This document shows, in pieces, positions 52,020-61,977 of a stretch of DNA of 64,000 nucleotides. Where the stretch lies: the NCBI RefSeq assembly GCF_020734105.1, contig NZ_JAJAFR010000006.1, forward strand, positions 248,001-312,000, in the 5' to 3' direction. The notes under the pieces are model-generated. The model had not been told where the DNA came from. It was given only the letters and a program-made list of their open reading frames with translations, and ran no database searches. The translations under genes and the position numbers were made by a program. The stretch comes from Alkalihalobacillus deserti (lineage in GTDB: Bacteria > Bacillota > Bacilli > Bacillales > Bacillaceae_D). Each line of letters starts with the position of its first letter. Within the stretch, counting starts at the first letter, position 1.

Positions 52020-52469
52020 ATGTATTTTGTAGACCGAGAAAAAATTGAACAAACGCTTGTTTATATGGAGAATTTAGAGGGACATATTAGCAGGTTAAAG
52101 GACATGCGTGATCTAACTCAAAAGCTTGCGCTTGAGCGAATAGCTTATGTACTTATTGAGTCGATTATTGATGTTGGAAACAGCATGATAGATGGATTTA
52201 TTATGCGCGATCCAGGTGGATATGAAGACATTATTGATATTTTAGAGGACGAAAAAGTGGTAATCAAAGAAGATGCACTAGCATTAAAGGCTTTAATTGG
52301 ATTAAGAAAGCAATTGGTACAAAATTATGCTGAAGTCAATCACCAACAGCTGCTTGATCTTTTCTTTGAACATAATCAGGCATTAATAAAGTTTCCTTTG
52401 GAAGTCAGACGATATTTAGTGGAAGAACTAGGACCAGTAAGTGCTTTTTTACCGGAAGAAACCAAATAA
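52020..52469 (+). CDS. yutE: YutE, HepT-like (DUF86) protein
   Basis: 149 residues from the ATG behind GGAGGAG. All-helical HEPN protein of the DUF86/HepT family. The usual HepT RNase motif Rx4-6HxY appears here as RKQLVQNY: the Arg and Tyr are kept, but the His is Gln. No MntA-type nucleotidyltransferase partner is adjacent, so a classic toxin-antitoxin pair is unlikely. The gene is a fixed part of the yut cluster in bacilli. Its job is unknown; the lost His argues against RNase activity. Confidence 0.82.
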   Translation: MYFVDREKIEQTLVYMENLEGHISRLKDMRDLTQKLALERIAYVLIESIIDVGNSMIDGFIMRDPGGYEDIIDILEDEKVVIKEDALALKALIGLRKQLVQNYAEVNHQQLLDLFFEHNQALIKFPLEVRRYLVEELGPVSAFLPEETK

Positions 52470-52565
52470 TTTTAGTTTGGAAAAATATGCTAACATCCTT
52501 ATAAGTTAGATTATTTTGCAATTTAACGATCATCGCATACAATAAAGGTAAGGATGGTGATCGTT

Positions 52566-53195
52566 GTGAAAAAAGAGACGACCTCTACACGTCAAGTTAT
52601 TCTAACACTGTTAAAACGTAATAAAGAGCTCACCGTTTCGGCTTTAGCAACGGAACTTGATGTAACAGAAATGGCAATTCGAAGACACTTACGGGAATTG
52701 GAAAAAGACGAATTGATAACGTCGAGGCTTGAACGACAAGCTATGGGGAGACCGATTCACAGGTTTTATTTAACTGAAAAAGGGAGTGAATCGTTTCCTC
52801 GTAATTATAATGACCTATCATTAGGAATACTTAAAGATCTAGTGAACCTAAGTGGCACTGAAATCGTCGATCAATTGTTTGAGCAACGAAAAGAACGTCT
52901 TTTTCAAAAATACCAAGCAGAGGTAACAGGATCGTTCCAAGAACGAATTGAAGCATTAGCTCGCATTCAAGGTGAAGGTGGCTATATGGTTGAATATAAG
53001 CAAGTAGATGACGGCTCTTTTGAGTTTATTGAATATAATTGTCCTATTGCCCAAGTAGCTAGGGAGTATCCGATTGCCTGTTCATGTGAACAGCAATTGT
53101 TTAAAAGGTTGCTAAATACCGACCATGTCGAACGGAAATCATGTATTGCAAAAGAAAATACATCTTGTTGTGTTTATAAAGTAAAAGAACGTTAA
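52566..53195 (+). CDS. SufR-like iron-sulfur regulator
   Basis: 209 residues from a GTG behind GGTGATC. The N-terminal winged helix (about 10-75: TVSALATELDVTEMAIRRHLREL) is DeoR/ArsR-like. The C-terminal part has NCPIAQVAREYPIACSCEQQ and later SCIAKENTSCC, a cysteine set like that of SufR repressors, which bind an Fe-S cluster and control suf genes. It stands between yutE and yutF. Sensing iron-sulfur status is inferred from family resemblance; the target genes are not in the window, although yutI (Nfu) is near. Confidence 0.72.
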   Translation: MKKETTSTRQVILTLLKRNKELTVSALATELDVTEMAIRRHLRELEKDELITSRLERQAMGRPIHRFYLTEKGSESFPRNYNDLSLGILKDLVNLSGTEIVDQLFEQRKERLFQKYQAEVTGSFQERIEALARIQGEGGYMVEYKQVDDGSFEFIEYNCPIAQVAREYPIACSCEQQLFKRLLNTDHVERKSCIAKENTSCCVYKVKER

Positions 53196-53248
53196 AGGTA
53201 CACAAATCAGTGTGCACGTACATGAATTTTATGAGGAAGAGGGAAAGC

Positions 53249-54016
53249 ATGAAAGCGTACAAAGGTTTTTTAATTGATTTAGATGGAACGGTCTACCGTG
53301 GCAGTGAAAAAATTGATGAGGCAGTAACGTTTGTTAAGGAACTCGAAAGAAGGCAGTTACCTTATCTTTTTGTCACAAACAATTCGACAAAGAGACCAGA
53401 GGATGTTGCGAGGCACTTAAGAGAGATGGACGTTCCAGCTACCACTGAGCATGTATTTACGACAAGTATGGCTACAGCTACTTATCTTTCAGAATTAAAG
53501 AAAAATGCTCGTGTTTGTATGATCGGGGAAGCAGGATTGAAATTTGCCTTGGAAGAAGAAGGACATGAGATTGTCGATGAAGAAGCCGATTTTGTTGTCA
53601 TTGGTTTAGATCGAGGGATCACTTATGAGAAGCTTGCAAAAGCCGCTTTAAATGTGAGAGCAGGTGCGACTTTTATTGCGACAAATGGAGATGTAGCGTT
53701 GCCAACAGAGCGCGGTCTATTACCTGGTGCAGGATCGCTTGTTTCCGTAATATCCGTTTCAACTGGTGTCACGCCAAAGTTCATTGGAAAGCCTGAATCG
53801 ATTATAGTTGAACAAGCATTGGAAGTAATTGGACTCACAAAAGAAGAGACGATTATGATTGGTGATAACTATCACACAGATATTCTTGCCGGCATCCGTG
53901 CGGGGATGGATACGTTGATGGTATACACAGGAGTGTCGACCAAAGAGCATATAATGTCATATGAGCAAAAGCCGACTCATGCGATTGATTCATTAGCAGA
54001 GTGGACATTTGAATAA
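53249..54016 (+). CDS. yutF: HAD hydrolase, NagD/YutF type
   Basis: 255 residues from the ATG behind GAGGAAGAGG. HAD motif I is FLIDLDGTVYRG (residues about 6-17), motif II LFVTNNSTK, and motif IV IGDNYHTDI. The C2 cap places it with NagD-like phosphatases such as YutF. The natural substrate is not settled; nucleotide monophosphates and p-nitrophenyl phosphate are typical for the group. Position matches B. subtilis yutF. Confidence 0.9.
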   Translation: MKAYKGFLIDLDGTVYRGSEKIDEAVTFVKELERRQLPYLFVTNNSTKRPEDVARHLREMDVPATTEHVFTTSMATATYLSELKKNARVCMIGEAGLKFALEEEGHEIVDEEADFVVIGLDRGITYEKLAKAALNVRAGATFIATNGDVALPTERGLLPGAGSLVSVISVSTGVTPKFIGKPESIIVEQALEVIGLTKEETIMIGDNYHTDILAGIRAGMDTLMVYTGVSTKEHIMSYEQKPTHAIDSLAEWTFE

Positions 54017-54287
54017 AAAGGTAAGCGAACGTTAGGGTCTTAAATAATCCTGACGTTTTTTTAAAAGATAAATGAAGTGAAATTCAAACAGTATGAAAGA
54101 TTGTTCGAAGAGGAATCTTTTGATGGATTACTAAGGGAAGGGTAATGTCTCCACGCATTTCGCCTTTAGATAAAAGCATTAAAGTCTTAAAGTCCTGACT
54201 GCGGCTCCGCTGTTTTTCTTGATGAAACAGAGGTACAAGATTAGCTAAAAACTTGTTTGCTGTAGTGAGAACTTTAGGTTCAATGAA

Positions 54288-54330
54288 AAAAAGTGCTAGG
54301 ATGATAATTAATCAATCCTAGCACTTTTAA
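54288..54330 (-). terminator. Terminator of the PAS kinase gene
   Basis: AAAGTGCTAGGAT and ATCCTAGCACTTT form a perfect stem around a loop of about 12 bases. On the minus strand it covers the end of the kinase gene, with TTTTT just beyond. Confidence 0.75.
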
Positions 54331-55948
54331 TTGGAAGAAGAATGGTTACCCTCGTTCCATTGTTCAAATCACTGTTAAATTGGATGTGTCCGCGGTGTGA
54401 TTGAATAATTTTATAGCTGACCGTAAGGCCCAATCCTGTTCCTTTTTCTTTAGATGAATAGAAAGGCTCACCTAACCGTTCAATTCTTTCATTATCGATC
54501 CCAGTTCCATCATCTTGAATTGTGATTTGCAATTGATTCGCCTCATTTGTTCCAATTTGAACTGTTATTTTCTTCGAATTAGCCTCGATTGAATTCTTAA
54601 TGATATTTATAAACAGTTGTTTTAATTGATTAGGCTCACAATCAATCAAAGGCAAGTTCTTGTCGCTGATGTAGTCAATTTCAACGCTATACAAGTTAGC
54701 TTGTGACTCGAGTAACCACATGACGCTAGTGAAAATTTCATTAATATCACAACTCTCAAACTGAATCTCTCTCGGTTTACCTAAAGCTAATAATTCACTT
54801 GAAATTTGATTAATGCGTTCTAACTCATCAAGCATAATTTTATAATAGGAACCATTTTTATCGTCGTTTGACTGCATAAATTGAATAAACCCTTTAATAG
54901 ATGTGAGTGGATTACGAATCTCGTGAGCTACACTTGCAGCGAGTTCTCCAACTACAGAGAGTTTTTCTGTTTTACGTAAACGTTCTTCTGTTTCTGTTTC
55001 TTTGGTAATATCATGAGCGTAGCCGATGGCACCTACTACTTTATTTTCGATTACAGTTGGGACAGCTGTACATCTTAAAATCCGTTTATCTCCATCTTTT
55101 CGAATGATCTCAATTTCTTTATTTTTAATCGATCGTCTTTTATGAAGAATTTCAAGGTAAGCGTTCTTTACTTCCTTTTTATCTTTTTCGGAGATGATCG
55201 AAACAATGGATTTACCTATGAAGTCGTTTGGGTCGTACCCAGTCAATACTTCAAATTTAGGATTTAATTCAAGGACTTCCCCTTTAGCGTTTAATATATA
55301 AACGAGTTCAGGGTTGTATTGAATTAAGGATTTATACTTTTGTTTTTTTTGTTCCAACTGTTCCTCAGCTATTACTTGTTCTGTAATGTCACGACCGACA
55401 ACGACTAGTTCTTTTCGAGTTCCATCTTCATAAAAATGCGGAATTTTTAACGTATCAAAGGTTTTTGTGCTTCCATCTGGTATCGGAATTTTTTCAGTCC
55501 ATCTAGATATCTTACCGATTTTCCATGCTTCTTCATCCGAGACTTCACAATACTCAAGTGCCTCTTTGTAAAAAGTACTGTATGCACCAAGTTCAGAATC
55601 TTTTTTTCCTTTATAATCTACATGGTCAATTTGAAATAATTTCAAAGCGAAATCATTTGCTTGTGTCCATCTTCCTTCACCATCTTTAAAATTAACGAAA
55701 TCAACCATAGAGTTGATTAATGCTTCTAATTTTTCCTTTTCAGCTGTCACGGCCTTACTTTCTTCTTGTTTAATGAAGGAGTAGTATATAAAAAAGCTTG
55801 TCAATAGAATAAAGAACAACGCCTTTATATTTTGAATGGTTGTATAGACTTGCAGGTCTAAATTTAACTGAGCAATTATAAAATCTGTTCCGATAATCCA
55901 TATCGCGGCCAGAAGAATATAGATAAGTATTTTAACTTTTTTATTCAT
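54308..55948 (-). CDS. PAS-domain histidine kinase, sporulation-kinase type
   Basis: 546 residues from the ATG behind GGGGGA. Two N-terminal helices (about 5-25, 37-57), two PAS domains (about 75-195 and 210-325), HisKA with SVAHEIRNPLTSIKGF and a HATPase domain (NIIKNSIEAN, DDGTGI, GTGLGL). The layout resembles KinA/KinE-type kinases of bacilli that feed the sporulation phosphorelay, and no response regulator is adjacent, as expected for such kinases. It interrupts the yutF-yutG order of B. subtilis. Confidence 0.85.
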   Translation of the reverse strand: MNKKVKILIYILLAAIWIIGTDFIIAQLNLDLQVYTTIQNIKALFFILLTSFFIYYSFIKQEESKAVTAEKEKLEALINSMVDFVNFKDGEGRWTQANDFALKLFQIDHVDYKGKKDSELGAYSTFYKEALEYCEVSDEEAWKIGKISRWTEKIPIPDGSTKTFDTLKIPHFYEDGTRKELVVVGRDITEQVIAEEQLEQKKQKYKSLIQYNPELVYILNAKGEVLELNPKFEVLTGYDPNDFIGKSIVSIISEKDKKEVKNAYLEILHKRRSIKNKEIEIIRKDGDKRILRCTAVPTVIENKVVGAIGYAHDITKETETEERLRKTEKLSVVGELAASVAHEIRNPLTSIKGFIQFMQSNDDKNGSYYKIMLDELERINQISSELLALGKPREIQFESCDINEIFTSVMWLLESQANLYSVEIDYISDKNLPLIDCEPNQLKQLFINIIKNSIEANSKKITVQIGTNEANQLQITIQDDGTGIDNERIERLGEPFYSSKEKGTGLGLTVSYKIIQSHRGHIQFNSDLNNGTRVTILLPIKSARID

Positions 55949-56320
55949 GCTATTCCCCCAGTATACAATCTTACATTTTATCATATCATCAAAAAGAGCG
56001 TTATGGTGTTAGAAAAATTTACCCCTGTTTTTAAGGGGATCTGTAAATTAAAAAACATAGATGTAAATAAAAGGGATTGCTCAGTGGGATGACTTGTAAA
56101 AGGAGGGAAAGAAGATCAATGGAATAACATGTCATGTAAAGAAGGTTCTTAGACTTTAAAAACGCTTAAGTGAGAGCAAGGATAGGAGTATTTTTAAAAG
56201 GAAATAGCATAGATAATCAAAAAACTATTGAAAAGCAGGTGTAGTTAGATACTTTATAAAAAAATAAAAAAGGATACTGGAAATGTTAAAGAGAGCACAA
56301 AGTAAAAAAGACCATAGTTA
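55949..56320. other. Gene-free stretch upstream of the PAS kinase
   Basis: 372 AT-rich bases with no credible gene. Presumably holds the promoter of the kinase gene; no clear boxes were picked. It ends at the palindromic element. Confidence 0.5.
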
Positions 56321-56500
56321 GAGGCTGCTGAAAAAGATAAAAACCCATCTTTTTCAGTCTATTAAGTAGCAATGGCTCCGCACGTTGCGCGCCTGCTATG
56401 AGAACCCCACTCATAGCAGGCTTGCAAAATAATGCAACGGCTACGCTCATTGCTTAGAGGCTACTGAAAAAGATAAAAACCCATCTTTTTCAGTAGCCTC
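56321..56500 (+). repeat. Palindromic element, most complete copy
   Basis: Outer hairpins at both ends: GAGGCTGCTGAAAAAGAT...ATCTTTTTCAG at 56321 and GAGGCTACTGAAAAAGAT...CAGTAGCCTC at 56457. Core helix 1 GCAATG 56369-56374 with CATTGC 56448-56453; helix 2 CGTTGC 56383-56388 with GCAACG 56434-56439; spacers of 8 on both sides. The central hairpin is GCCTGCTATGAG-AACCCCA-CTCATAGCAGGC. It lies at the 3' side of yutG. Confidence 0.9.
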
Positions 56501-56527
56501 TTCATTTTTTTGGGTGAATCTCGTTTT

Positions 56528-57025
56528 TTATTCAGTATTCGCAGCGCTATGTGCCAATCGACTTGAAGCAGCTGCTGCAATAGCACCAACAATATCATCA
56601 AGGAATGTATGGCATTCACCAGTGGATTTGTCGTTAAGCCTTTCTAGAATTCCGGGTTTTTGCTTATCGATATACCCGTAATTCGTAAAGCCAATCGAGC
56701 CGTATACGTTTACAATGGATAAGGCGATGATCTCATCGACTCCATATAAACTTTCGTCGCGATCAATAATATTCTGTAATGGTTCATCAAGAAGTTTCTT
56801 CTCCGCCAGGACATCTAATTGAATGCCTGTTATAACTGCGTTTTGAACTTCTCTTTTGCGAAGAACTTTATCTACATTTTCTTTGCACACTTCTAGTTGA
56901 AGGTCTGGGTGATATTTCACTTGCAAAAAATAAACAAGCTCAGCAATATCATCTAATGTCACTCCACGTTCGACTAGCCATTCTCTTGCTTTCGTTTCAA
57001 CTTCATCCATATTTCTTTTTGTCAT
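56528..57025 (-). CDS. yutG: YutG, phosphatidylglycerophosphatase A-related
   Basis: 165 residues from the ATG behind GGAGGTGC; a GTG three codons earlier overlaps the site. PgpA-like sequence: an early helical part, DRDESLYGVDEIIALSIVN, and GECHTFLDDIVGAIAAAAS with the Asp pair expected for metal binding. Unlike membrane PgpA enzymes, it has no clear transmembrane helices, as in YutG. The role in bacilli is not established; phospholipid head-group metabolism is the family link. Confidence 0.8.
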   Translation of the reverse strand: MTKRNMDEVETKAREWLVERGVTLDDIAELVYFLQVKYHPDLQLEVCKENVDKVLRKREVQNAVITGIQLDVLAEKKLLDEPLQNIIDRDESLYGVDEIIALSIVNVYGSIGFTNYGYIDKQKPGILERLNDKSTGECHTFLDDIVGAIAAAASSRLAHSAANTE

Positions 57026-57297
57026 ACGTAGCACCTCCGACGACTAGTTCTATATCTACTATAAGACAGAAAAGCTAAGATGTTCAAATAGTAAAGACTC
57101 CTGATTGAATGGAACAGATTTTTTCTTCTTTTTAAATTTAACATAATTAAAGAAGAACAACTGTAAATTCAAGGAAAAGACCCTTTTTTTATTTGAAATC
57201 TTATTAATTGCTACTACTAGTCTACTATGCGTAAACACATTTTATTCATTTGGGTCATAGACTAGGAAAAGGAGTGTAAGTTTGAGGAGGGAAGTTG

Positions 57298-58341
57298 ATG
57301 TTTGAACGTAATCTCTACGACATCTATGGAATATACTGTGAATCACGCTTTTCGATCGGTGAGTATGAAGGATTCGAAGCTGGAGGGAACTCGTATATTT
57401 TATTGCCGAAGGAAGAATGTTTGCTACAGGAAGAAGAGATGCTAGCCTATTCAAATTACATGAGGCAAATAGGGGATACATCAATTCTAGAACCGGTTAC
57501 GACCCTTCATAAAAGAAAGTCGGGATTAATTGATGGTCAGGAAGTGTACGTTTGTCAGTTGCCAAGTCAGGAGCAGACGGATAGGAAAGCGGTATTTCGC
57601 TTTCAGAGCGAGGACGAAAAAGGCGCTCATCTAGCAACGGTTCATTATTATGGAAAGCAGTTATCTTATCATAAGAAAGGATATGATTTTTTTGGGCAAT
57701 GGCCGAACTTATGGGAGACTCGGCTTGAACAATTAGAAGGATGGTACCAACAAATTTTATATGAAGGACCACATTCCTATGTGGACGAAGCCTTTTTATT
57801 CTCTTACCCTTACTTTATGGGATTAACTGAAAACGCGATACAATATGTGGTTGATGCAACGATTGATGATCGAAGCATGGAACAGGAAAAGCCCACTATT
57901 TGCCACCATCGCTTCACTGACCGCACATGGATTGTTTTAACAGAGGAGGGTGATATTATAAAAAGACCTACTGAATTTGTATATGACCATCCATGTCGTG
58001 ACTTGGCTGAATGGATTCGCGATCAACATTGGACGGAAACCAATTTCTCATGGAGAAAAATTGATTCATTTATTCGTGGCTATGAGCAGTATAAAACATT
58101 AACCAGCTATTCATGGAAGTTACTTTATGCCAGACTGCTCTTTCCTCTTCATTATTTTGAAGCGGTTGAAGACTATTACCTGAGTCAAATAACAGATGAG
58201 AAAATCGAGCGTGGTCAACAGTTTTTTCAAATACTAGAAAATGAACATAAAAATGAACGGTTTCTAAAAGAATTTGTTGAACATGTACTTATGTCGAGAG
58301 GAATTGGTACGAATCAAGTACCTCCGATTGATTGGTTATAA
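57298..58341 (+). CDS. yutH: YutH, spore coat-associated kinase-like protein
   Basis: 347 residues from the ATG behind GAGGAGG. Resembles CotS/YutH proteins of the aminoglycoside phosphotransferase fold. The DFG/HxD-type catalytic residues are poorly kept: CHHRFTDRTWIVLTEEGDIIKRPTEFVYDHPCRDLAEWIR is where the active site would be. It is probably a structural coat or coat-assembly protein rather than an active kinase. Position before hom matches B. subtilis. Confidence 0.82.
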   Translation: MFERNLYDIYGIYCESRFSIGEYEGFEAGGNSYILLPKEECLLQEEEMLAYSNYMRQIGDTSILEPVTTLHKRKSGLIDGQEVYVCQLPSQEQTDRKAVFRFQSEDEKGAHLATVHYYGKQLSYHKKGYDFFGQWPNLWETRLEQLEGWYQQILYEGPHSYVDEAFLFSYPYFMGLTENAIQYVVDATIDDRSMEQEKPTICHHRFTDRTWIVLTEEGDIIKRPTEFVYDHPCRDLAEWIRDQHWTETNFSWRKIDSFIRGYEQYKTLTSYSWKLLYARLLFPLHYFEAVEDYYLSQITDEKIERGQQFFQILENEHKNERFLKEFVEHVLMSRGIGTNQVPPIDWL

Positions 58342-58402
58342 TTTTTAGCTGTTGGCTAATGCTAAGCTAAACGTAAAAGTTTTAACAACAAAGTTCACAC
58401 AA

Positions 58403-58443
58403 AACCTGGATCTATTCTAGTCCTAACGGGAATGGATCCAGGT
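58403..58443 (+). terminator. Terminator of yutH
   Basis: ACCTGGATCtATTC pairs with GAATGGATCCAGGT (one bulge) around a loop of about 10 bases, followed by CTATTTTTG. Confidence 0.75.
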
Positions 58444-58534
58444 CTATTTTTGTTTCAATCCCATGTTTTAAAACACAAAAACGTTTGCCAGTTCACTCTC
58501 TGTTTATTTTTTCTGAATTTTTATGAATTGTCTA

Positions 58535-58563
58535 TTGTACTTCAAGAGAAAGAGGTCTATAAT
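58535..58563 (+). promoter_or_regulatory. Sigma-A promoter of hom-thrC-thrB
   Basis: -35 TTGTAC (58535-58540), 17-base spacer, perfect -10 TATAAT (58558-58563), about 70 bases before the hom start. No T-box or leader hairpin was recognised in the short leader. Confidence 0.7.
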
Positions 58564-58631
58564 GTCCTTTATAGATAAACAGTTGTGTTTTTTAGACATA
58601 CATGAAAGAAGATAGAGAAGGAGTGGAGAGC

Positions 58632-59930
58632 ATGTCAGCAGCGGAAGTTCGGATCGGATTACTTGGCCTAGGTACAGTAGGAACGGGTGTCATTTCCATT
58701 ATTAGCCGGCATCAAAAGGAATTACGTCATCAGGTTGGCTGTCCTGTAACTGTTAAGAAAGTACTTGTGCGTGATATAGAAAAAAAGAGAGCGGTAGAGC
58801 TTGACGATTCCGTTGTGACGGACCAAATAGAAGAAATTCTGTTTGACCAAAATATAGATGTTATAATTGAAGTAATGGGTGGAGTAGAGTCAACGAAAGA
58901 GCACCTCCTAACGGCTCTACGTAACGGCAAGCATGTCGTAACAGCCAATAAAGATTTAATGGCTTTATATGGTGCTGAGCTTCAACAAGTAGCTTCAGAA
59001 CACGGTTGTGATCTGTATTATGAAGCAAGTGTTGCTGGAGGCATTCCAATCTTAAGAAGTTTAAGTGATGGTTTATCAGCAGACCGTATTACAAAAATGA
59101 TGGGAATTGTAAATGGAACAACGAATTATATATTAACAAAAATGACGCAAAACGGTAGCTCTTACGAAGATGTATTAAAGCAAGCACAAGAGTTAGGTTT
59201 TGCCGAAAGTGACCCAACAGCGGACGTAGAAGGTTTAGATGCAGCTCGTAAAATGGCGATCTTATCGACACTTGGGTTTTCGATGAATGTTAGCTTAGAT
59301 GATGTGACAGTAAAAGGAATTTCTTCAGTGACAAAAGCAGATTTGGATTATTGTGATCAATTAGGGTATACAATGAAATTAATTGGTCTTGCCAAACGAG
59401 ATGAAGGACGTGTTGAAATCAGCGTTGAGCCAACATTACTGCCAAAGGCACACCCATTATCGTCTGTGCATAACGAGTATAATGCTGTTTATGTTTACGG
59501 AGAAGCAGTTGGGGAAACAATGTTCTATGGTCCAGGTGCGGGTTCATTGCCAACGGCTACTGCTGTTGTATCTGATTTAGTAACAGTGATGAAGAATATG
59601 CGTTTAGGGGTTTGTGGTAGATCGGTACAAGAACCACTTAATGAAAAAGTGCTGAAACAACCAAATGAAATTGACTCAAAGTATTTCTTGCGTTTGCGAG
59701 TCGTTGATAAGGCAGGTACATTCCAAGCTGTTACAAGTTTATTTGCAGAGTATGAAGTGAGCTTTGAAAAGTTGCTGCAGTTGCCAATTGAAGGGAATGA
59801 AGTAGCTGAAGTTATTGTGATTACTCATCACACAAACAAAGAAAACTATCAAAATCTATATAAAAAATTATCGGAGCTTGAGGTCATTGAATCGATCGAA
59901 AGCTGTTATCGTGTCGAAGGGGGACGCTAG
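58632..59930 (+). CDS. hom: Homoserine dehydrogenase
   Basis: 432 residues from the ATG behind AAGGAGTGGAGAGC. Rossmann motif GLGTVGTGV at the N terminus, the homoserine dehydrogenase core ([37 protein letters not shown]), and a C-terminal ACT domain (about 350-428) for feedback by threonine. It reduces aspartate semialdehyde to homoserine. First gene of hom-thrC-thrB; thrC starts 2 bases after the stop. Confidence 0.96.
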   Translation: MSAAEVRIGLLGLGTVGTGVISIISRHQKELRHQVGCPVTVKKVLVRDIEKKRAVELDDSVVTDQIEEILFDQNIDVIIEVMGGVESTKEHLLTALRNGKHVVTANKDLMALYGAELQQVASEHGCDLYYEASVAGGIPILRSLSDGLSADRITKMMGIVNGTTNYILTKMTQNGSSYEDVLKQAQELGFAESDPTADVEGLDAARKMAILSTLGFSMNVSLDDVTVKGISSVTKADLDYCDQLGYTMKLIGLAKRDEGRVEISVEPTLLPKAHPLSSVHNEYNAVYVYGEAVGETMFYGPGAGSLPTATAVVSDLVTVMKNMRLGVCGRSVQEPLNEKVLKQPNEIDSKYFLRLRVVDKAGTFQAVTSLFAEYEVSFEKLLQLPIEGNEVAEVIVITHHTNKENYQNLYKKLSELEVIESIESCYRVEGGR

Positions 59931-59932
59931 AA

Positions 59933-60997
59933 ATGAGTCGTTGGAAAGGGTTAATCCAAGAATATAAAGAATTTTTACCAGTAACAGAGGAAACACCTTT
60001 GCTTACATTACATGAAGGTAATACACCACTTATTGAGCTAGAGCATATCTCAAAAGAGTGGGGCGTTAACATCTTTGTTAAGTACGAAGGCTTAAATCCA
60101 ACTGGATCGTTCAAAGATCGTGGAATGGTTATGGCTGTTGCCAAGGCAAAAGAAGAAGGAAGCAAAGCGATTATCTGTGCCTCGACAGGAAACACCTCTG
60201 CGGCCGCTGCAGCTTATGGAGCGCGTGCTGGACTAAGATGTGTCGTTGTTATCCCTGAAGGTAAGATTGCGCTAGGAAAGCTTGCACAGGCGGTTATGTA
60301 CGGTGCTGAAGTTCTAGAAATCAAAGGGAACTTCGATAACGCGCTTGATATCGTTCGTGAAATCAGTCAAACAGAACCGATTACCCTTGTGAATTCAGTG
60401 AATCCATACCGGATTGAAGGTCAAAAAACAGCAGCTTTTGAAGTTGTCGATGCTTTAGGTAAAGCACCTGATGTTTTAGCAATTCCAGTGGGGAACGCCG
60501 GGAATATTACAGCTTACTGGAAAGGTTTCAAAGAGTACCATGAGAAAAAAGGTACAGGTCTTCCAGAAATGCGCGGATTCGAAGCGGAAGGCGCAGCTGC
60601 GATCGTTCGTGGTGAAGTGATTGAAGAGCCAGAAACGATTGCAACAGCGATCCGTATTGGAAACCCAGCTAGTTGGGATAAAGCCGTTGTAGCGAAGGAA
60701 GAATCCAATGGTTCGATTGACTTCGTAACAGATGAAGAAATTCTAGAAGCGTATCAATTGCTCGCAAGTCGTGAGGGCGTTTTTGCTGAACCGGCATCAT
60801 GTGCTTCTCTTGCGGGACTGAAAAAACAAATTGCATCTGGTGAGATCAAAAAAGGATCTACAGTCGTTTGTGTATTAACAGGAAATGGCTTAAAGGACCC
60901 GAACACAGCCATCGATACAGTATTAGTGAAACCGACTGTTTTACCAAACGATAAAGAAGCATTTCTTGCTCATCTTAAAGGCGGTGTCACTTCATGA
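59933..60997 (+). CDS. thrC: Threonine synthase
   Basis: 354 residues, PLP fold type II. The cofactor Lys lies in [12 protein letters not shown] (about residue 61), and the glycine-rich phosphate loop is [12 protein letters not shown]. It converts O-phosphohomoserine to threonine. Short (type I-like) form without extensions, as in B. subtilis. Overlaps thrB by 4 bases. Confidence 0.96.
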   Translation: MSRWKGLIQEYKEFLPVTEETPLLTLHEGNTPLIELEHISKEWGVNIFVKYEGLNPTGSFKDRGMVMAVAKAKEEGSKAIICASTGNTSAAAAAYGARAGLRCVVVIPEGKIALGKLAQAVMYGAEVLEIKGNFDNALDIVREISQTEPITLVNSVNPYRIEGQKTAAFEVVDALGKAPDVLAIPVGNAGNITAYWKGFKEYHEKKGTGLPEMRGFEAEGAAAIVRGEVIEEPETIATAIRIGNPASWDKAVVAKEESNGSIDFVTDEEILEAYQLLASREGVFAEPASCASLAGLKKQIASGEIKKGSTVVCVLTGNGLKDPNTAIDTVLVKPTVLPNDKEAFLAHLKGGVTS

Positions 60998-61929
60998 GCC
61001 TAGAACCATTCTCCATTACGGTTCCTGGCAGCTCTGCCAACCTAGGGCCTGGCTTTGATTCAGTTGGTCTTGCGGTTAATCGCTTTTTAACTCTTGAAGT
61101 GCAACAGTCTGATCAATGGCTGTTTGCATCTTCCTCAGTTGATTTACAAGGGATTGAAACAGGAGAAGATAACTTAATTTATCAAGTAGCGGCGCATGTC
61201 GCGAAAGAACTTGGTCAAGATCTTCCACCGTGTCATGTGGAGATGATTAGTGATATCCCGCTCGCACGTGGTCTCGGTAGTAGTGCTGCCGCGATAGTTG
61301 CAGGGATAGAACTCGCTAATCAATTAGTTGGAGAACCACTTTCTGTTGAGGAGAAAGTTCGCTTTGCAAGTTTATGGGAGGGTCATCCAGATAATGTAGC
61401 AGCTTCTATCTACGGAGGCCTTGTTATTGGGACGCATACGGAAACTTCTACAAATGTATTATACGGTGGAATACCCGAAGTCGATCTTGTTTTACTCGTT
61501 CCTTCTGAAGAATTAAAAACAAAGAAGGCACGTGGGGTTTTGCCATCAGAGCTTGACTATCGTCAAGCGGTAAGAGCAAGTAGTGTCGCAAATGTTTTAG
61601 TGGCTGCTTTGCTTCAGGGAGATTGGAAAGCTGCGGGGAAAATGATGAATGAGGATTTATTTCATCATCCGTATCGCCGTGAACTCGTTCCTCATCTTGA
61701 AGAAGTCATTCGTGTCGTACAAGAAGAAACATCGGCTTATGGGGCTGCTTTAAGCGGAGCTGGACCAACGATGTTATGTTTAGCTCCCGCTAAGCGTGGG
61801 GAAGAAATACAAGAAAAACTTCAACGTCATTTCCCTGCGTTTGAAGTGGCTGTATTACGACCAGCAAAAGAAGGCATTCAAGTAAAAAAAGGTGTTTCAC
61901 ATAAAGAAACGTCTGCTCAAATAAATTGA
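60994..61929 (+). CDS. thrB: Homoserine kinase
   Basis: 311 residues of the GHMP kinase family. The ATP-binding motif is [16 protein letters not shown], with the N-terminal [16 protein letters not shown] and C-terminal [14 protein letters not shown] motifs in place. It phosphorylates homoserine with ATP. Last gene of the threonine operon; translation is coupled to thrC by the 4-base overlap. Confidence 0.96.
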   Translation: MSLEPFSITVPGSSANLGPGFDSVGLAVNRFLTLEVQQSDQWLFASSSVDLQGIETGEDNLIYQVAAHVAKELGQDLPPCHVEMISDIPLARGLGSSAAAIVAGIELANQLVGEPLSVEEKVRFASLWEGHPDNVAASIYGGLVIGTHTETSTNVLYGGIPEVDLVLLVPSEELKTKKARGVLPSELDYRQAVRASSVANVLVAALLQGDWKAAGKMMNEDLFHHPYRRELVPHLEEVIRVVQEETSAYGAALSGAGPTMLCLAPAKRGEEIQEKLQRHFPAFEVAVLRPAKEGIQVKKGVSHKETSAQIN

Positions 61930-61977
61930 ATAGTTTCTAATCATGGCGGGCAAACCACTAAAAAAGGGAGGTCCGTC

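Noticed and set aside
52020..52469. YutE as half of a HepT/MntA toxin-antitoxin pair
   Set aside because: No nucleotidyltransferase gene is adjacent and the catalytic His is missing.
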